Positions 1 to 7,522 of a DNA stretch of 23,469 bases are shown here, piece by piece. The notes below the pieces were generated by a model. It was not told the origin of the DNA. It saw only the letters and a list, made by a program, of their open reading frames with translations, and did no database searches. The stretch is from Comamonadaceae bacterium (lineage in GTDB: Bacteria; Pseudomonadota; Gammaproteobacteria; Burkholderiales; Burkholderiaceae_C): NCBI GenBank assembly GCA_947461325.1, contig CANHLD010000008.1, positions 1 to 23,469 on the forward strand, read 5' to 3'. Position 1 is the first letter of the stretch. Each line of letters opens with the position of its first letter. Both the position numbers and the translations under genes were made by a program.

Positions 1-2697
1 ACTGTGCCCGGCGCAGCCATTCCCTTCCCCTATGGCGGCAAATCGCGTCAGGTGCAAATCGATTTGAATCTGCCGCAGTTGCAAGCTCGGGGTTTGGGTG
101 CACAGGATGTGGCGAATGCATTGGCCAGCCAAAACATCATCACACCGGTGGGCACGCAAAAAATTGACAACCTTGAATACACCGTCAGCTTGAACAATGC
201 CGCAGTCAGCATCAAAGATCTGGGTGACTTACCTATCAAGACGGTCAACGGCGCCATGGTCTATATCCGGGATGTAGCCAATGTGCATGACGGCAATGCA
301 CCGCAAACCAATATTGTTCACGTCAACGGCAACCGCTCTGTGTTGATGTCGGTGTTGAAAAATGGCACCACCTCTACGCTGGCCATTGTTGACGGCGTGC
401 TGGAAAAATTGCGCTCCATCAAATCTTCTTTGCCTGAAGCGCTCACAGTTCAACCCATCAATGACCAGTCATTGTTTGTCCGCGCCGCCATTAAGGGTGT
501 TGCAATTGAAGGAGTGATTGCGGCAGCTCTCACCAGCTTGATGATTTTTCTTTTCTTGGGAAGTTGGCGCTCCACCATCATCATTGCACTGTCTATTCCC
601 TTGTCCATCATGGGCGCCATCCTCGGGCTTTATGCGCTGGGCGAAACCCTCAACATCATGACGCTGGGGGGACTGGCATTGGCGGTGGGAATTTTGGTGG
701 ATGACGCCACAGTGACGATTGAAAACATCAACTGGCACTTGGAACAAGGCAAGGATGTGGAGACAGCCATTCTTGACGGCGCTGCTCAAATTGTCGCGCC
801 AGCGTTTGTCTCTTTGCTGTGTATTTGTATTGTTTTTATTCCGATGTTTTTCCTCGATGGTGTGTCCCGGTTTTTGTTTGTGCCCATGGCGCTGTCGGTG
901 ATGCTGGCCATGGCGTTTTCCTTCTTTTTGTCGCGTACGCTGGTACCGACCATGGCAAACTATTTGCTTAAACCGCATGCCCCGCATACCGACATGCATG
1001 GCAACAACGCGAGTTTGCCTCGCACGCGCAACCCCATCATGCGTTTTCAACGCGGATTTGAAGCCGGTTTCGAGAGTTTGCGTACAGCCTATAAAGATAT
1101 ATTGCAGCTCGCACTGGGCAACCGCTGGCCTATCGTGATGGGATTCATGGGCTTTGTCATGGCCTCTTTTGCTTTGGTTCCTTACCTGGGCACCAATTTC
1201 TTTCCGGATGTCGATGGCGGTCAAATTTTGATTCATGCGCGTGTGCCTGTCGGCACCCGTGTCGAAGAAACAGCCGCGCGTTTTTCCCAAATTGAAAAAA
1301 CCATTCGCCAAGTGATTCCTGAAGAAGAAATCACGACATTGGTGGACAACATCGGTTTGCCTCCCAGTTGGATCAACCTGATCTATAACAACACTGGTGT
1401 GATCGGCACCATGGACGGAGACATACAAATTGCCTTGCGCAAAGACCATCGACCAACCGCCGACTATGTCCGCGAGCTTCGCAAAACCCTGCCGTTGGCA
1501 TTTCCGGACACGGTGTTTTCCTTTCCGCCTGCGGATATCGTCAGCCAAATTTTGAACTTCGGCGCGCCAGCTCCCATCGATATCCAAATTCGAGGAGCCA
1601 ATCTGAGTGCAAATTTTGACTACGCCAATACACTGCTCAAAGAAATTCGTCGCATCCCCGGCGTAGCGGATGCCCGCATTCAGCAATCCGCCAAAAGTCC
1701 TGTGCTTGAAGTCAATTTAGACCGCAGCCAAGCGCAGGACATGGGGATTACCGCCAGGGATGTCACCAACAACATGGTAGTCAATTTAGCAGGCAGCAGC
1801 CAAGTAGCTCCTACGTTTTGGCTCAATCCTGCCAACGGCATCTCTTATGCCGTGGTGATGCAAACACCCCAATACAACATGGACTCGCTCAATGCCCTGA
1901 CCAATTTACCAGTCGGTGCCAGTGGCAGCAGCAATCAGCCCGTGCTCGGTGCCCTCTCCACCATCAATCGGACCACGCGAAATGCGGTGGTGAGTCAATA
2001 CGATATTCAACCGCTGGTTCAAATCAATGCCACCACGCAAGACACCGACCTAGGCACTGTTGCCAAAGAAGTCAGACGCGTGATCGCTGCCACGGAAGCT
2101 GATTTGCCCAAGGGCAGCAAAGTGGTTTTGCTCGGACAGGTGCGAACCATGGAGAAAGCCTTCTCCGGCCTGCTATGGGGTTTGCTCGGCGCCGTGGTGT
2201 TGATCTATTTCTTGATCGTCGTGAATTTCCAATCCTGGCGTGACCCTTTCGTCATCATCAGCGCCTTGCCAGCTGCCTTAGCCGGTATTGTCTGGATGCT
2301 GTTTGCCACCCGTACCACCTTGTCCGTCCCGGCGTTGACCGGCGCCATCATGTGTATGGGCGTGGCCACCGCCAACAGCGTTTTGGTGATCAGTTTCGCG
2401 CGTGAACGTTTGGCTGAATGGGGCGATCCGATCGCAGCCGCCTTGGACGCCGGCTTTGTCCGTTTCCGTCCGGTTTTGATGACGGCACTGGCCATGATCA
2501 TCGGCATGGTCCCCATGGCACTTGGCTTGGGCGAAGGCGGCGAACAAAATGCGCCGCTAGGTCGCGCTGTCATCGGTGGCCTCATGCTCGCCACTGTCGC
2601 TACTTTGGTCATCGTTCCTCTTTTATTCAGTATGGTGCACGGGCGTCAGCGCTCCGGTACATCCACCTCGTTTTCCTCTGGAGTCAGTCATGTCTAA
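1..2697 (+). CDS. RND efflux transporter permease subunit, 5' end missing
   Basis: Inner-membrane proton-driven pump of the AcrB/HAE family (PF00873), expected to export substrates from periplasm or membrane through an adaptor and an outer-membrane channel. The frame is open from the first base. About 898 residues are present against the usual 1,030-1,060, so roughly the first 150 (TM1 and the start of the porter domain) lie upstream. Visible are a first TM block at about residues 168-325, with the acidic pair D234-D235 in the TM4 segment GILVDDATVTIEN, a second periplasmic loop (about 395-725) and a second TM block (about 728-880). The C-terminus is short. The stop overlaps the adaptor start by 8 bp. 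No outer-membrane factor gene follows. Substrate cannot be told from sequence; the TM4 motif and layout fit multidrug or solvent pumps better than metal pumps. Confidence 0.93.
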   Translation, partial: TVPGAAIPFPYGGKSRQVQIDLNLPQLQARGLGAQDVANALASQNIITPVGTQKIDNLEYTVSLNNAAVSIKDLGDLPIKTVNGAMVYIRDVANVHDGNAPQTNIVHVNGNRSVLMSVLKNGTTSTLAIVDGVLEKLRSIKSSLPEALTVQPINDQSLFVRAAIKGVAIEGVIAAALTSLMIFLFLGSWRSTIIIALSIPLSIMGAILGLYALGETLNIMTLGGLALAVGILVDDATVTIENINWHLEQGKDVETAILDGAAQIVAPAFVSLLCICIVFIPMFFLDGVSRFLFVPMALSVMLAMAFSFFLSRTLVPTMANYLLKPHAPHTDMHGNNASLPRTRNPIMRFQRGFEAGFESLRTAYKDILQLALGNRWPIVMGFMGFVMASFALVPYLGTNFFPDVDGGQILIHARVPVGTRVEETAARFSQIEKTIRQVIPEEEITTLVDNIGLPPSWINLIYNNTGVIGTMDGDIQIALRKDHRPTADYVRELRKTLPLAFPDTVFSFPPADIVSQILNFGAPAPIDIQIRGANLSANFDYANTLLKEIRRIPGVADARIQQSAKSPVLEVNLDRSQAQDMGITARDVTNNMVVNLAGSSQVAPTFWLNPANGISYAVVMQTPQYNMDSLNALTNLPVGASGSSNQPVLGALSTINRTTRNAVVSQYDIQPLVQINATTQDTDLGTVAKEVRRVIAATEADLPKGSKVVLLGQVRTMEKAFSGLLWGLLGAVVLIYFLIVVNFQSWRDPFVIISALPAALAGIVWMLFATRTTLSVPALTGAIMCMGVATANSVLVISFARERLAEWGDPIAAALDAGFVRFRPVLMTALAMIIGMVPMALGLGEGGEQNAPLGRAVIGGLMLATVATLVIVPLLFSMVHGRQRSGTSTSFSSGVSHV

Positions 2698-3850
2698 GCA
2701 GTCCGTTCCAACCGTTTCTCGTGGTTTTCTTTGGACTGCCTTGGGCGCAGCAGGTGTACTTGCCGCTGTCATTGTTTTCAATGGCTTGCAAGCCCGCGCC
2801 AAAGACGGCGCACAGTTAAAAGCATTGGCTGAAAAACAATCTGCGGTGTCTGTCACTGTCATCTCCCCCAGCAGCAGCACAGACTCTTCCGCTTTGAGCT
2901 TGCCTGGTCGAATGGAAGCCTATGCCAAAGCGCCTTTGTATTCACGCATCAGCGGGTATTTAAAGACGTGGAAAGCAGACATCGGCACGCCAGTGAAGGC
3001 CGGTCAGTTATTGGCTGAAATTGACACACCCGATTTGGATCAGCAGATATTGCAGGCCAAAGCGGAATTGGCAAGCACACAAGCTAACGCTGCGCTTTCT
3101 GAAAATACCGCTAAACGTTGGAAGTCTTTGGAGAGCGCCCAGTTCGTATCCGGCCAAGCGGTGGAAGAAAAAATGGGCGACTACAACGTCAAACTGGCTG
3201 TGGTCAATGCCTCTCAGGCCAATGTCAACAGACTCCAAGCATTGAAAAATTTCTCTCGCATTGTTGCGCCTTTTGATGGTGTGGTGACCGCCCGCAATAC
3301 CGACATCGGGCAATTGATCAATGTCGGCGGCGCCCCAGGCAGCGAATTGTTTGTGGTCTCAGACGTCAAGCGTTTGCGCTTGTATGTGAATCTGCCGCAA
3401 AACCAGATCGCTTTTGTTAAAAAAGGCTCCTTGGCTAAATTCACAGTCCCGGAACAACCGGGCCAGGTCTACACCGCGACGGTTCAATCCACTTCTCAAG
3501 CCATCAATAGCAATTCCGGCAGCATGCTGGTGCAGTTGTCCGCAGAAAATAAACGCGGCGAGTTGCTACCCGGCGGCTACGCCAGCGTCAGCTTCAACAT
3601 ACCCGCCCAGGCTGATCGCTTGAGTGTGCCTCCAAGCGCCTTGGTCTACACCAAAGGCATCGTTCAAGTTGCTATTGTCAATGCCGAGAACCGTGTAGAG
3701 ATGAAGCCCGTGGTGATTGCCAGAGATTACGGTAACCGCCTTGAATTACTTTCAGGCTTGCAAGCCACAGACAAAGTGATTGAGAATCCGCCTGACGGTG
3801 TGACGCAAGGTGACTTGGTGCAAGTTCGCACAGCTCAAGCATCACATTAA
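2690..3850 (+). CDS. RND efflux periplasmic adaptor (membrane fusion protein)
   Basis: HlyD/AcrA-type adaptor that bridges the RND permease to an outer-membrane channel; 386 aa, normal for the family. The ATG at 2690 is chosen because GGAG (2680-2683) sits 6 nt upstream; the frame is open further upstream, but that part is the permease gene read in another frame. Order seen: N-terminal membrane anchor at about residues 13-32, a lipoyl/barrel-sandwich half with SRISGYLKTWKADIGTPVKAG (85-105), an alpha-hairpin (about 115-185), the returning lipoyl half with IVAPFDGVVT (191-200), a beta-barrel domain (about 225-305) and a membrane-proximal domain. It overlaps the permease by 8 bp, so translation is probably coupled. 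The order permease then adaptor is the reverse of acrAB but is common in betaproteobacterial pumps. No terminator is obvious after it. Confidence 0.92.
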   Translation: MSKQSVPTVSRGFLWTALGAAGVLAAVIVFNGLQARAKDGAQLKALAEKQSAVSVTVISPSSSTDSSALSLPGRMEAYAKAPLYSRISGYLKTWKADIGTPVKAGQLLAEIDTPDLDQQILQAKAELASTQANAALSENTAKRWKSLESAQFVSGQAVEEKMGDYNVKLAVVNASQANVNRLQALKNFSRIVAPFDGVVTARNTDIGQLINVGGAPGSELFVVSDVKRLRLYVNLPQNQIAFVKKGSLAKFTVPEQPGQVYTATVQSTSQAINSNSGSMLVQLSAENKRGELLPGGYASVSFNIPAQADRLSVPPSALVYTKGIVQVAIVNAENRVEMKPVVIARDYGNRLELLSGLQATDKVIENPPDGVTQGDLVQVRTAQASH

Positions 3851-3877
3851 CTTTGAGTCCAAACCCTTCTGCATACG

Positions 3878-3938
3878 AAGAGCTCTTGGCTTGATTTGTC
3901 GTTGATTTGCAAATCCAGTTAATTGTTGAATTCAACAA
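3878..3938. promoter_or_regulatory. Cluster of three perfect palindromes, possible operator region
   Basis: Three perfect inverted repeats without loops lie in the gap upstream of the cysteine-cluster gene: AAGAGCTCTT (3878-3887), GATTTGCAAATC (3904-3915) and TTGTTGAATTCAACAA (3923-3938). The second and third are centred 21 bp apart, two helical turns, as expected for adjacent dimeric sites on one DNA face. The third ends 12 bp before a predicted -35 box. An 8-bp direct repeat TTGATTTG (3891-3898 and 3902-3909) overlaps the second. Regulator binding is inferred; no regulator gene is adjacent. None has the GC stem and T-run of a terminator. Confidence 0.4.
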
Positions 3939-3950
3939 ATTAATCATTTC

Positions 3951-3979
3951 TTGACTCAATATGACAAAAACGTTAATAA
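3951..3979 (+). promoter_or_regulatory. Predicted sigma-70 promoter for the cysteine-cluster/acyltransferase unit
   Basis: TTGACT (3951-3956) and TAATAA (3974-3979) are separated by 17 bp, in AT-rich DNA. Transcription would start near 3986, leaving about 85 nt before the GTG at 4072. The stretch over the -10 (AATAATTATC) loosely resembles half of a Fur box, but the full 19-bp symmetry is absent, so I do not call one. Confidence 0.5.
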
Positions 3980-4071
3980 TTATCAAAATATTTTTTAGCG
4001 CTTGATGACACACACTCATTGTTTTGAACTGATCGTCAACCCAGTCGCAGTTCCCTCTATGGAGATAGCGC

Positions 4072-4530
4072 GTGCTTTTTGACCACTGTGCGCAGTGTCA
4101 GCGATGCTGCAATGTAGAGGCAGGTTTCCCGCCTCTGGAAATCACATTAACGGCCAAAGAGCAAAAGAAATTGGGTTCTGTGTGCATCGAAACCAGTTGC
4201 ACACATTTAGGACCCCAAGGTTGCACTATGGGCGAAGACAAGCCCTTCGGTTGCACGCTTTATCCGCTCAGTTACAACCCTAAAAACAAAAGTTTTTATT
4301 TCGACACCGATTGCCCTTTAATGGACGACTACTTGGACGGCTTGTCAGACAAAGACAGCGATGCTCATCAACACCTGAGTAAGGTCAACGACATCATTGT
4401 TCAATTGGAAAAAACCGATCCTGCTTTTTTGCAAGTGAACCACGCTGTCGATGTCTCCTACTTTGATCTCAAACGAATTACTGCTGTACATTTCTCCCCA
4501 AAACAAAATAAAAAAAAATCAAAACCCTAA
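4072..4530 (+). CDS. YkgJ-family cysteine-cluster protein (putative Zn/Fe binding)
   Basis: A 152-aa cytosolic protein of the zinc/iron-chelating cysteine-cluster family (YkgJ, PF03692). The diagnostic N-terminal C-x2-C-x2-CC cluster is at C6, C9, C12 and C13, with further cysteines at C38, C43, C51, C61 and C81, enough for a bound metal or Fe-S centre. The GTG start follows GGAG (4061-4064) by 7 nt; the nearby ATG at 4059 is out of frame. Molecular function in the family is unsettled; members may be metal-site assembly or modification proteins. It is followed after 10 bp by the acyltransferase-like gene, so the two probably form an operon from the promoter at 3951. Its Lys-rich tail is encoded by a run of nine A that could join it to the next frame. 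Confidence 0.85.
   Translation: MLFDHCAQCQRCCNVEAGFPPLEITLTAKEQKKLGSVCIETSCTHLGPQGCTMGEDKPFGCTLYPLSYNPKNKSFYFDTDCPLMDDYLDGLSDKDSDAHQHLSKVNDIIVQLEKTDPAFLQVNHAVDVSYFDLKRITAVHFSPKQNKKKSKP
4510..4518 (+). repeat. A9 homopolymer at the end of the cysteine-cluster gene
   Basis: Nine consecutive A, read as three Lys codons 10 nt before the stop codon. The next gene's frame is open upstream across this tract (from 4451 into its ATG at 4541). Loss of one A in DNA or mRNA, or a +1 ribosomal shift here, would give a single fused protein. Whether slippage happens is unknown. Confidence 0.6.
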
Positions 4531-4540
4531 AGGCAACAAC

Positions 4541-5446
4541 ATGAATGGCATGCTCTATCAATTCAAACCTGCGCATCAATTTACATCCCCCCCTAAGGTG
4601 CATGAAGTTGATAACCAAAGTTGGACTGATGAAAACCTGCTGGTTGAAAGCGAGCACAACGACATTCTTTACTACACCACGCGCTGGGATGCTCTTTGCC
4701 CTTATATCAACGTGACGCAGGAAATGTTGGACTCTGCGCCGCGTCCGTTTGTGGTTTATGCCCTGCCACCTGACAGTCCTTTCGGCGTGCCCATCAATGA
4801 CAAATACGGTTTGGTCAACACCATGGATGAATCGTTTTGGATTGAACCGCGGCGCGAACGCAAATTCCGCGAGTACGACAAGCAATATAAAAATTTTGTT
4901 TACACCGAAGAAGTGGTGCCCGGTTCTCAATTGACAGTTGAAGACATGTTTGAAATGGGTGGTGAGCATTTCGCCAATTACTACATCGATGACCGTGAAG
5001 TTGAAGGTTTTATAGACTATGTCCGCAACTTGGATGTGTTGATACTGCGGGTTCACAGTCCTGAAGGCGAACTGGTGCTGACAGATGTATCTATATTGCT
5101 GCCCAAGTACAACCAGTTGTACGGCAGTTTCTGTCAGTGGAACCGGGACTACAAAAACCGCTCCCCCGGCATTTACGCTTGTTTACAAGCCTGCCGTTGG
5201 GCGCAGAAAAATGGCTTGCGCTATTACAACCTCGGTCCGGTCGACGACTATGGCTACAAAGCCCTGTTTGTGACTGATTTTGAACCCATTTACGCTTTGG
5301 CTTTGATTGACCCGGAGCACCCCTTAGCGACCGACCCGACCTCGCCCCTGATCACGGACTTCAAGCCGCATGAACTCAACCAGATTTACCGCCATGCGCC
5401 AGCAGTTCAGCCCGTTGAGGACAAGGTGCTGGCGATGGCCGGTTGA
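4541..5446 (+). CDS. GNAT-like acyltransferase-type protein, function unknown
   Basis: A 301-aa cytosolic protein without signal peptide or TM segments. I do not recognise a named gene. The C-terminal half (about residues 165-255) looks like an acyl-CoA or aminoacyl-tRNA N-acyltransferase fold of the GNAT/FemAB/BioF2 kind: strands ending in GELVLTDVSILLP (176-188), a helix with IYACLQACRWAQKNGLRYYNLG (211-232) and a GYKALFVTDFEP segment (238-249) reminiscent of the C-terminus of arginyl/leucyl-tRNA-protein transferases. The N-terminal half is rich in aromatic and acidic residues and unassigned. The ATG at 4541 is preceded by AAAGG 9 nt upstream; the frame stays open further upstream only because of the A-rich end of the previous gene. 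Partnering with a cysteine-cluster protein suggests modification of a protein or small molecule, but this is inference. Confidence 0.7.
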   Translation: MNGMLYQFKPAHQFTSPPKVHEVDNQSWTDENLLVESEHNDILYYTTRWDALCPYINVTQEMLDSAPRPFVVYALPPDSPFGVPINDKYGLVNTMDESFWIEPRRERKFREYDKQYKNFVYTEEVVPGSQLTVEDMFEMGGEHFANYYIDDREVEGFIDYVRNLDVLILRVHSPEGELVLTDVSILLPKYNQLYGSFCQWNRDYKNRSPGIYACLQACRWAQKNGLRYYNLGPVDDYGYKALFVTDFEPIYALALIDPEHPLATDPTSPLITDFKPHELNQIYRHAPAVQPVEDKVLAMAG

Positions 5447-5866
5447 TTAAAAGAAGTGTTTTTCGCCGAAACTGATGTCGTAATCGATAAACAGTTCTTC
5501 GCCCTGGGCAATATTCATCAGGCTTTCGAGCGCACCATTTTTCTTGAAGCGTAAGTTCGGTCGTTTCGAATGGTTCAGATAAACAGCCAAATCAAAAGAA
5601 TTCAATCCATTGACGGGAATGCTGACCTTGGTTCTGTTGTAGTAGCAAAACATATCTATTTGACTGCGCACACCCTTGGGTAAATGCTTGATGTCTTTTT
5701 TAGACACATCAATTTCCCGGTTGCCGATGTAACTTTTCAAGGGATTGATCCCTTTGGCTATGGGTCTGATCGCAAAAACCCCGATACCGTGAATGGGTGA
5801 GATGCCCAATTTACAAAACACCTCTTCCTCAAGATGCTGGATGATTTTTTTCTTGGTAGTAGGCAT
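5447..5866 (-). CDS. SET-domain protein (putative lysine methyltransferase)
   Basis: A 139-aa protein that is essentially a bare SET domain. Family hallmarks are all visible: GIGVFAIRPIAKG (27-39, the SAM-side loop), YLNHSKRPNL (96-105, the pseudoknot NHSxxPN motif) and GEELFIDYD (122-130, carrying the catalytic-site Tyr). There is no post-SET cysteine cluster, as usual for bacterial members. SET enzymes transfer a methyl group from S-adenosylmethionine to lysine in proteins; bacterial targets are mostly unknown. The N-terminus is Lys-rich (MPTTKKK). The gene lies tail to tail, without a gap, with the acyltransferase-like gene, and is divergent from the PAP2 pair. The ATG at 5866 has only a weak GAAAG upstream. 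Confidence 0.85.
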   Translation of the reverse strand: MPTTKKKIIQHLEEEVFCKLGISPIHGIGVFAIRPIAKGINPLKSYIGNREIDVSKKDIKHLPKGVRSQIDMFCYYNRTKVSIPVNGLNSFDLAVYLNHSKRPNLRFKKNGALESLMNIAQGEELFIDYDISFGEKHFF

Positions 5867-5870
5867 GACG

Positions 5871-5900
5871 TTGACTTTCGCAGTTGTGCTCGACTATAAC
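5871..5900 (+). promoter_or_regulatory. Predicted sigma-70 promoter for the PAP2 pair
   Basis: TTGACT (5871-5876) and TATAAC (5895-5900) with an 18-bp spacer, in the 76-bp gap between the divergent SET gene and the first phosphatase. Transcription would begin near 5907, about 36 nt before the ATG at 5943. Confidence 0.55.
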
Positions 5901-5942
5901 GAATGCATGAGTCAGTCCGGGTGACTGCTTACAATCCAGCCG

Positions 5943-6752
5943 ATGATGCCGCGCTCACCCGATCTGCCTACGCGCCGATTACGACTTTCTATTTTAATTC
6001 TTGCCACCGCTTTCATGCTGGGCGGGTGGCTGGTTTCGCGCTCCGATCTGAACCTGGCTTGGATGATTGGACTCAACCGTTCTGTGACGGGTATCGATCC
6101 CATTTGGTCGTTTATTAACCAGTTTGGTGAGGCCGGAGCCGCCCTCTTACTGATGCTGGTATTGACGCGCTTTAGTCGCCATGGCAGCGCTTTGAGCTTG
6201 AAATGCTTTTTGATCGGGTCTTTACTCTCTCCCGCACTGAAATCGCTTTTTTCTCACGCCAGACCTTTGGGTGTGCTTGAGCCAGGGGTGATCCACACCA
6301 TTGGCGCGCCCCCTGTCTCCGCCAATTCCATGCCCTCTGGCCACAGCATGGCAGCGATTGCTGCAGTGACTGTTTTGTGGCTTTGCATACCTCATGAAAA
6401 CAAGTACAAACCTTATTCGCTGATGCTGCTGCTCTTTGGCTGCTTGGTGGCATTCTCTCGGATCATGGTCGGCGCGCATTGGCCGGCAGATGTTTTGGCA
6501 GGTACCGGTTTGGGTATGTTCATCGTTTGGCTGGCAGTGCAATGGGAACTGCGTCAGCCTTGGACACCCTACCTGCAGCAAACAAAGTTTCAATGGTGCC
6601 TACTGATCTGTGAGTTAGGTTTGGTGATTTATTTGCTGAGAGCGCAAGTGCACACCTCCGCCGAACAATTGGCCTTCGATTTGATAGCCACGGTGGGTGC
6701 CGCTGGATTGATGTCGAGACTGAGTTTTTTGCGCAAAAAGGGATTGGCATGA
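5943..6752 (+). CDS. PAP2-superfamily membrane phosphatase (first of a pair)
   Basis: A 269-aa integral membrane phosphatase of the PAP2/type-2 phosphatidic acid phosphatase superfamily, which removes phosphate from lipids (phosphatidic acid, undecaprenyl pyrophosphate, lipid A) at the periplasmic face. The tripartite active site is complete: KSLFSHARP (K100, R107, P108), PSGHS (131-135, His134 proton donor) and SRIMVGAHWPADV (R173, His179 nucleophile, D183). About six TM segments are visible; a further hydrophobic C-terminal stretch (about 217-260) extends beyond the usual core. ATG at 5943 with a second Met codon next; no clear Shine-Dalgarno. Its last 4 bases overlap the next gene. Specificity (lipid A, undecaprenyl-PP or phosphatidylglycerophosphate) cannot be read. 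Confidence 0.9.
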   Translation: MMPRSPDLPTRRLRLSILILATAFMLGGWLVSRSDLNLAWMIGLNRSVTGIDPIWSFINQFGEAGAALLLMLVLTRFSRHGSALSLKCFLIGSLLSPALKSLFSHARPLGVLEPGVIHTIGAPPVSANSMPSGHSMAAIAAVTVLWLCIPHENKYKPYSLMLLLFGCLVAFSRIMVGAHWPADVLAGTGLGMFIVWLAVQWELRQPWTPYLQQTKFQWCLLICELGLVIYLLRAQVHTSAEQLAFDLIATVGAAGLMSRLSFLRKKGLA

Positions 6753-7450
6753 AAGCGCGTTATCAGGAGTACTTTTTCTCCCTGGCGCTGCTGAGTATTT
6801 GCATAGTATTTTTTCTGGCCAACCCTCAGTTCGATTTTCATATCAGTCACTATTTTTATGACACAAGCACGCAAACCTTTCCAGCAGAGGAATGGCCATG
6901 GGTGAAGTGGCTTTACGAGTACACGCCAGAAATCAATAAATGGGTGTCTGCGGGTGCTGTTTTGTTTTTGGTGTTGGCCTTGTTTCGTCCTTTAACAGGC
7001 GCAATTCATTGGCGCAGACGCTGCATCGCTTGGTTATTGATGGTGACTGTGGGCATTGGTTTTGTGGTGGACTGGGTTTTGAAAGACCACATCGGAAGAC
7101 CGCGCCCTTACCAAACCATCAACTTCAACGGCACTGAATCATTTGTTCCCGTGCTGCACTATCAGCCATTGTGTGAAGAGAACTGCTCCTTCGTCAGCGG
7201 CCACGCAGCCGGTGGCTTTGTTTGGATGGCTTGGGGCATGTGGTCGCGTCGGCAACTGCGGCGCCGGTGGATCTGGAGCGGGCTGGCCGCAGGCAGCTTT
7301 ATCGGCTTTGCACGCATCATTCAGGGTGGCCATTATTTAAGCGACGTGGTATTTTCAGGATGGTTTATCTGGCTGATTTACCTGTTGGTAAGAGGTATTT
7401 GGCTGCATTTGCGATGGCGAAAAATCCATCACCATGCGCTTTCGGCTTGA
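6749..7450 (+). CDS. PAP2-superfamily membrane phosphatase (second of a pair)
   Basis: A 233-aa membrane phosphatase distinct in sequence from its upstream neighbour. Active-site motifs: KDHIGRPRP (K112, R119, P120), FVSGHAA (SGH at 150-152) and ARIIQGGHYLSDV (R189, His195, D199). TM segments near 8-24, 66-82, 93-111, 155-170 (amphipathic), 177-187 and 200-217. The loop at 120-148 has two cysteines (C142, C146) likely on the periplasmic side that could form a disulfide. Start ATG at 6749 overlaps the previous stop (ATGA) and has AAGGGA (6738-6743) 5 nt upstream. The KDHxGRPRP form and extracytoplasmic insert resemble LpxE/LpxF-like and EptA-associated phosphatases, but assignment is tentative. 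Co-transcription suggests two specificities used together on envelope lipids. Confidence 0.9.
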   Translation: MKARYQEYFFSLALLSICIVFFLANPQFDFHISHYFYDTSTQTFPAEEWPWVKWLYEYTPEINKWVSAGAVLFLVLALFRPLTGAIHWRRRCIAWLLMVTVGIGFVVDWVLKDHIGRPRPYQTINFNGTESFVPVLHYQPLCEENCSFVSGHAAGGFVWMAWGMWSRRQLRRRWIWSGLAAGSFIGFARIIQGGHYLSDVVFSGWFIWLIYLLVRGIWLHLRWRKIHHHALSA

Positions 7451-7522
7451 TCAACCCCATGGGTTCTAAGGTATGGACGCCTTGGGCTATATTCGACAAC
7501 TTTATGTAAAGCGGCAAAATTT

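Noticed and set aside
469..1686. 405-residue open frame on the minus strand inside the RND permease
   Set aside because: It is antisense to clear permease motifs; the translation is His/Arg/Gln-rich low-complexity with no domain, typical of an opposite-strand shadow.
3974..3992. Possible Fur box over the -10 region
   Set aside because: Only one hexamer (ATTATC) fits; the inverted symmetry of the 19-bp consensus is missing in AT-rich DNA.
4478..5056. 192-residue minus-strand open frame opposite the acyltransferase-like gene
   Set aside because: No recognisable domain and it overlaps a gene with good ribosome site and operon context.
7451..7522. yybP-ykoY manganese riboswitch before terC
   Set aside because: The leader is only 72 bp and shows none of the expected conserved junctions; the AACCC/GGGTT hairpin at 7453-7465 has no T-run, so it is not a terminator either.
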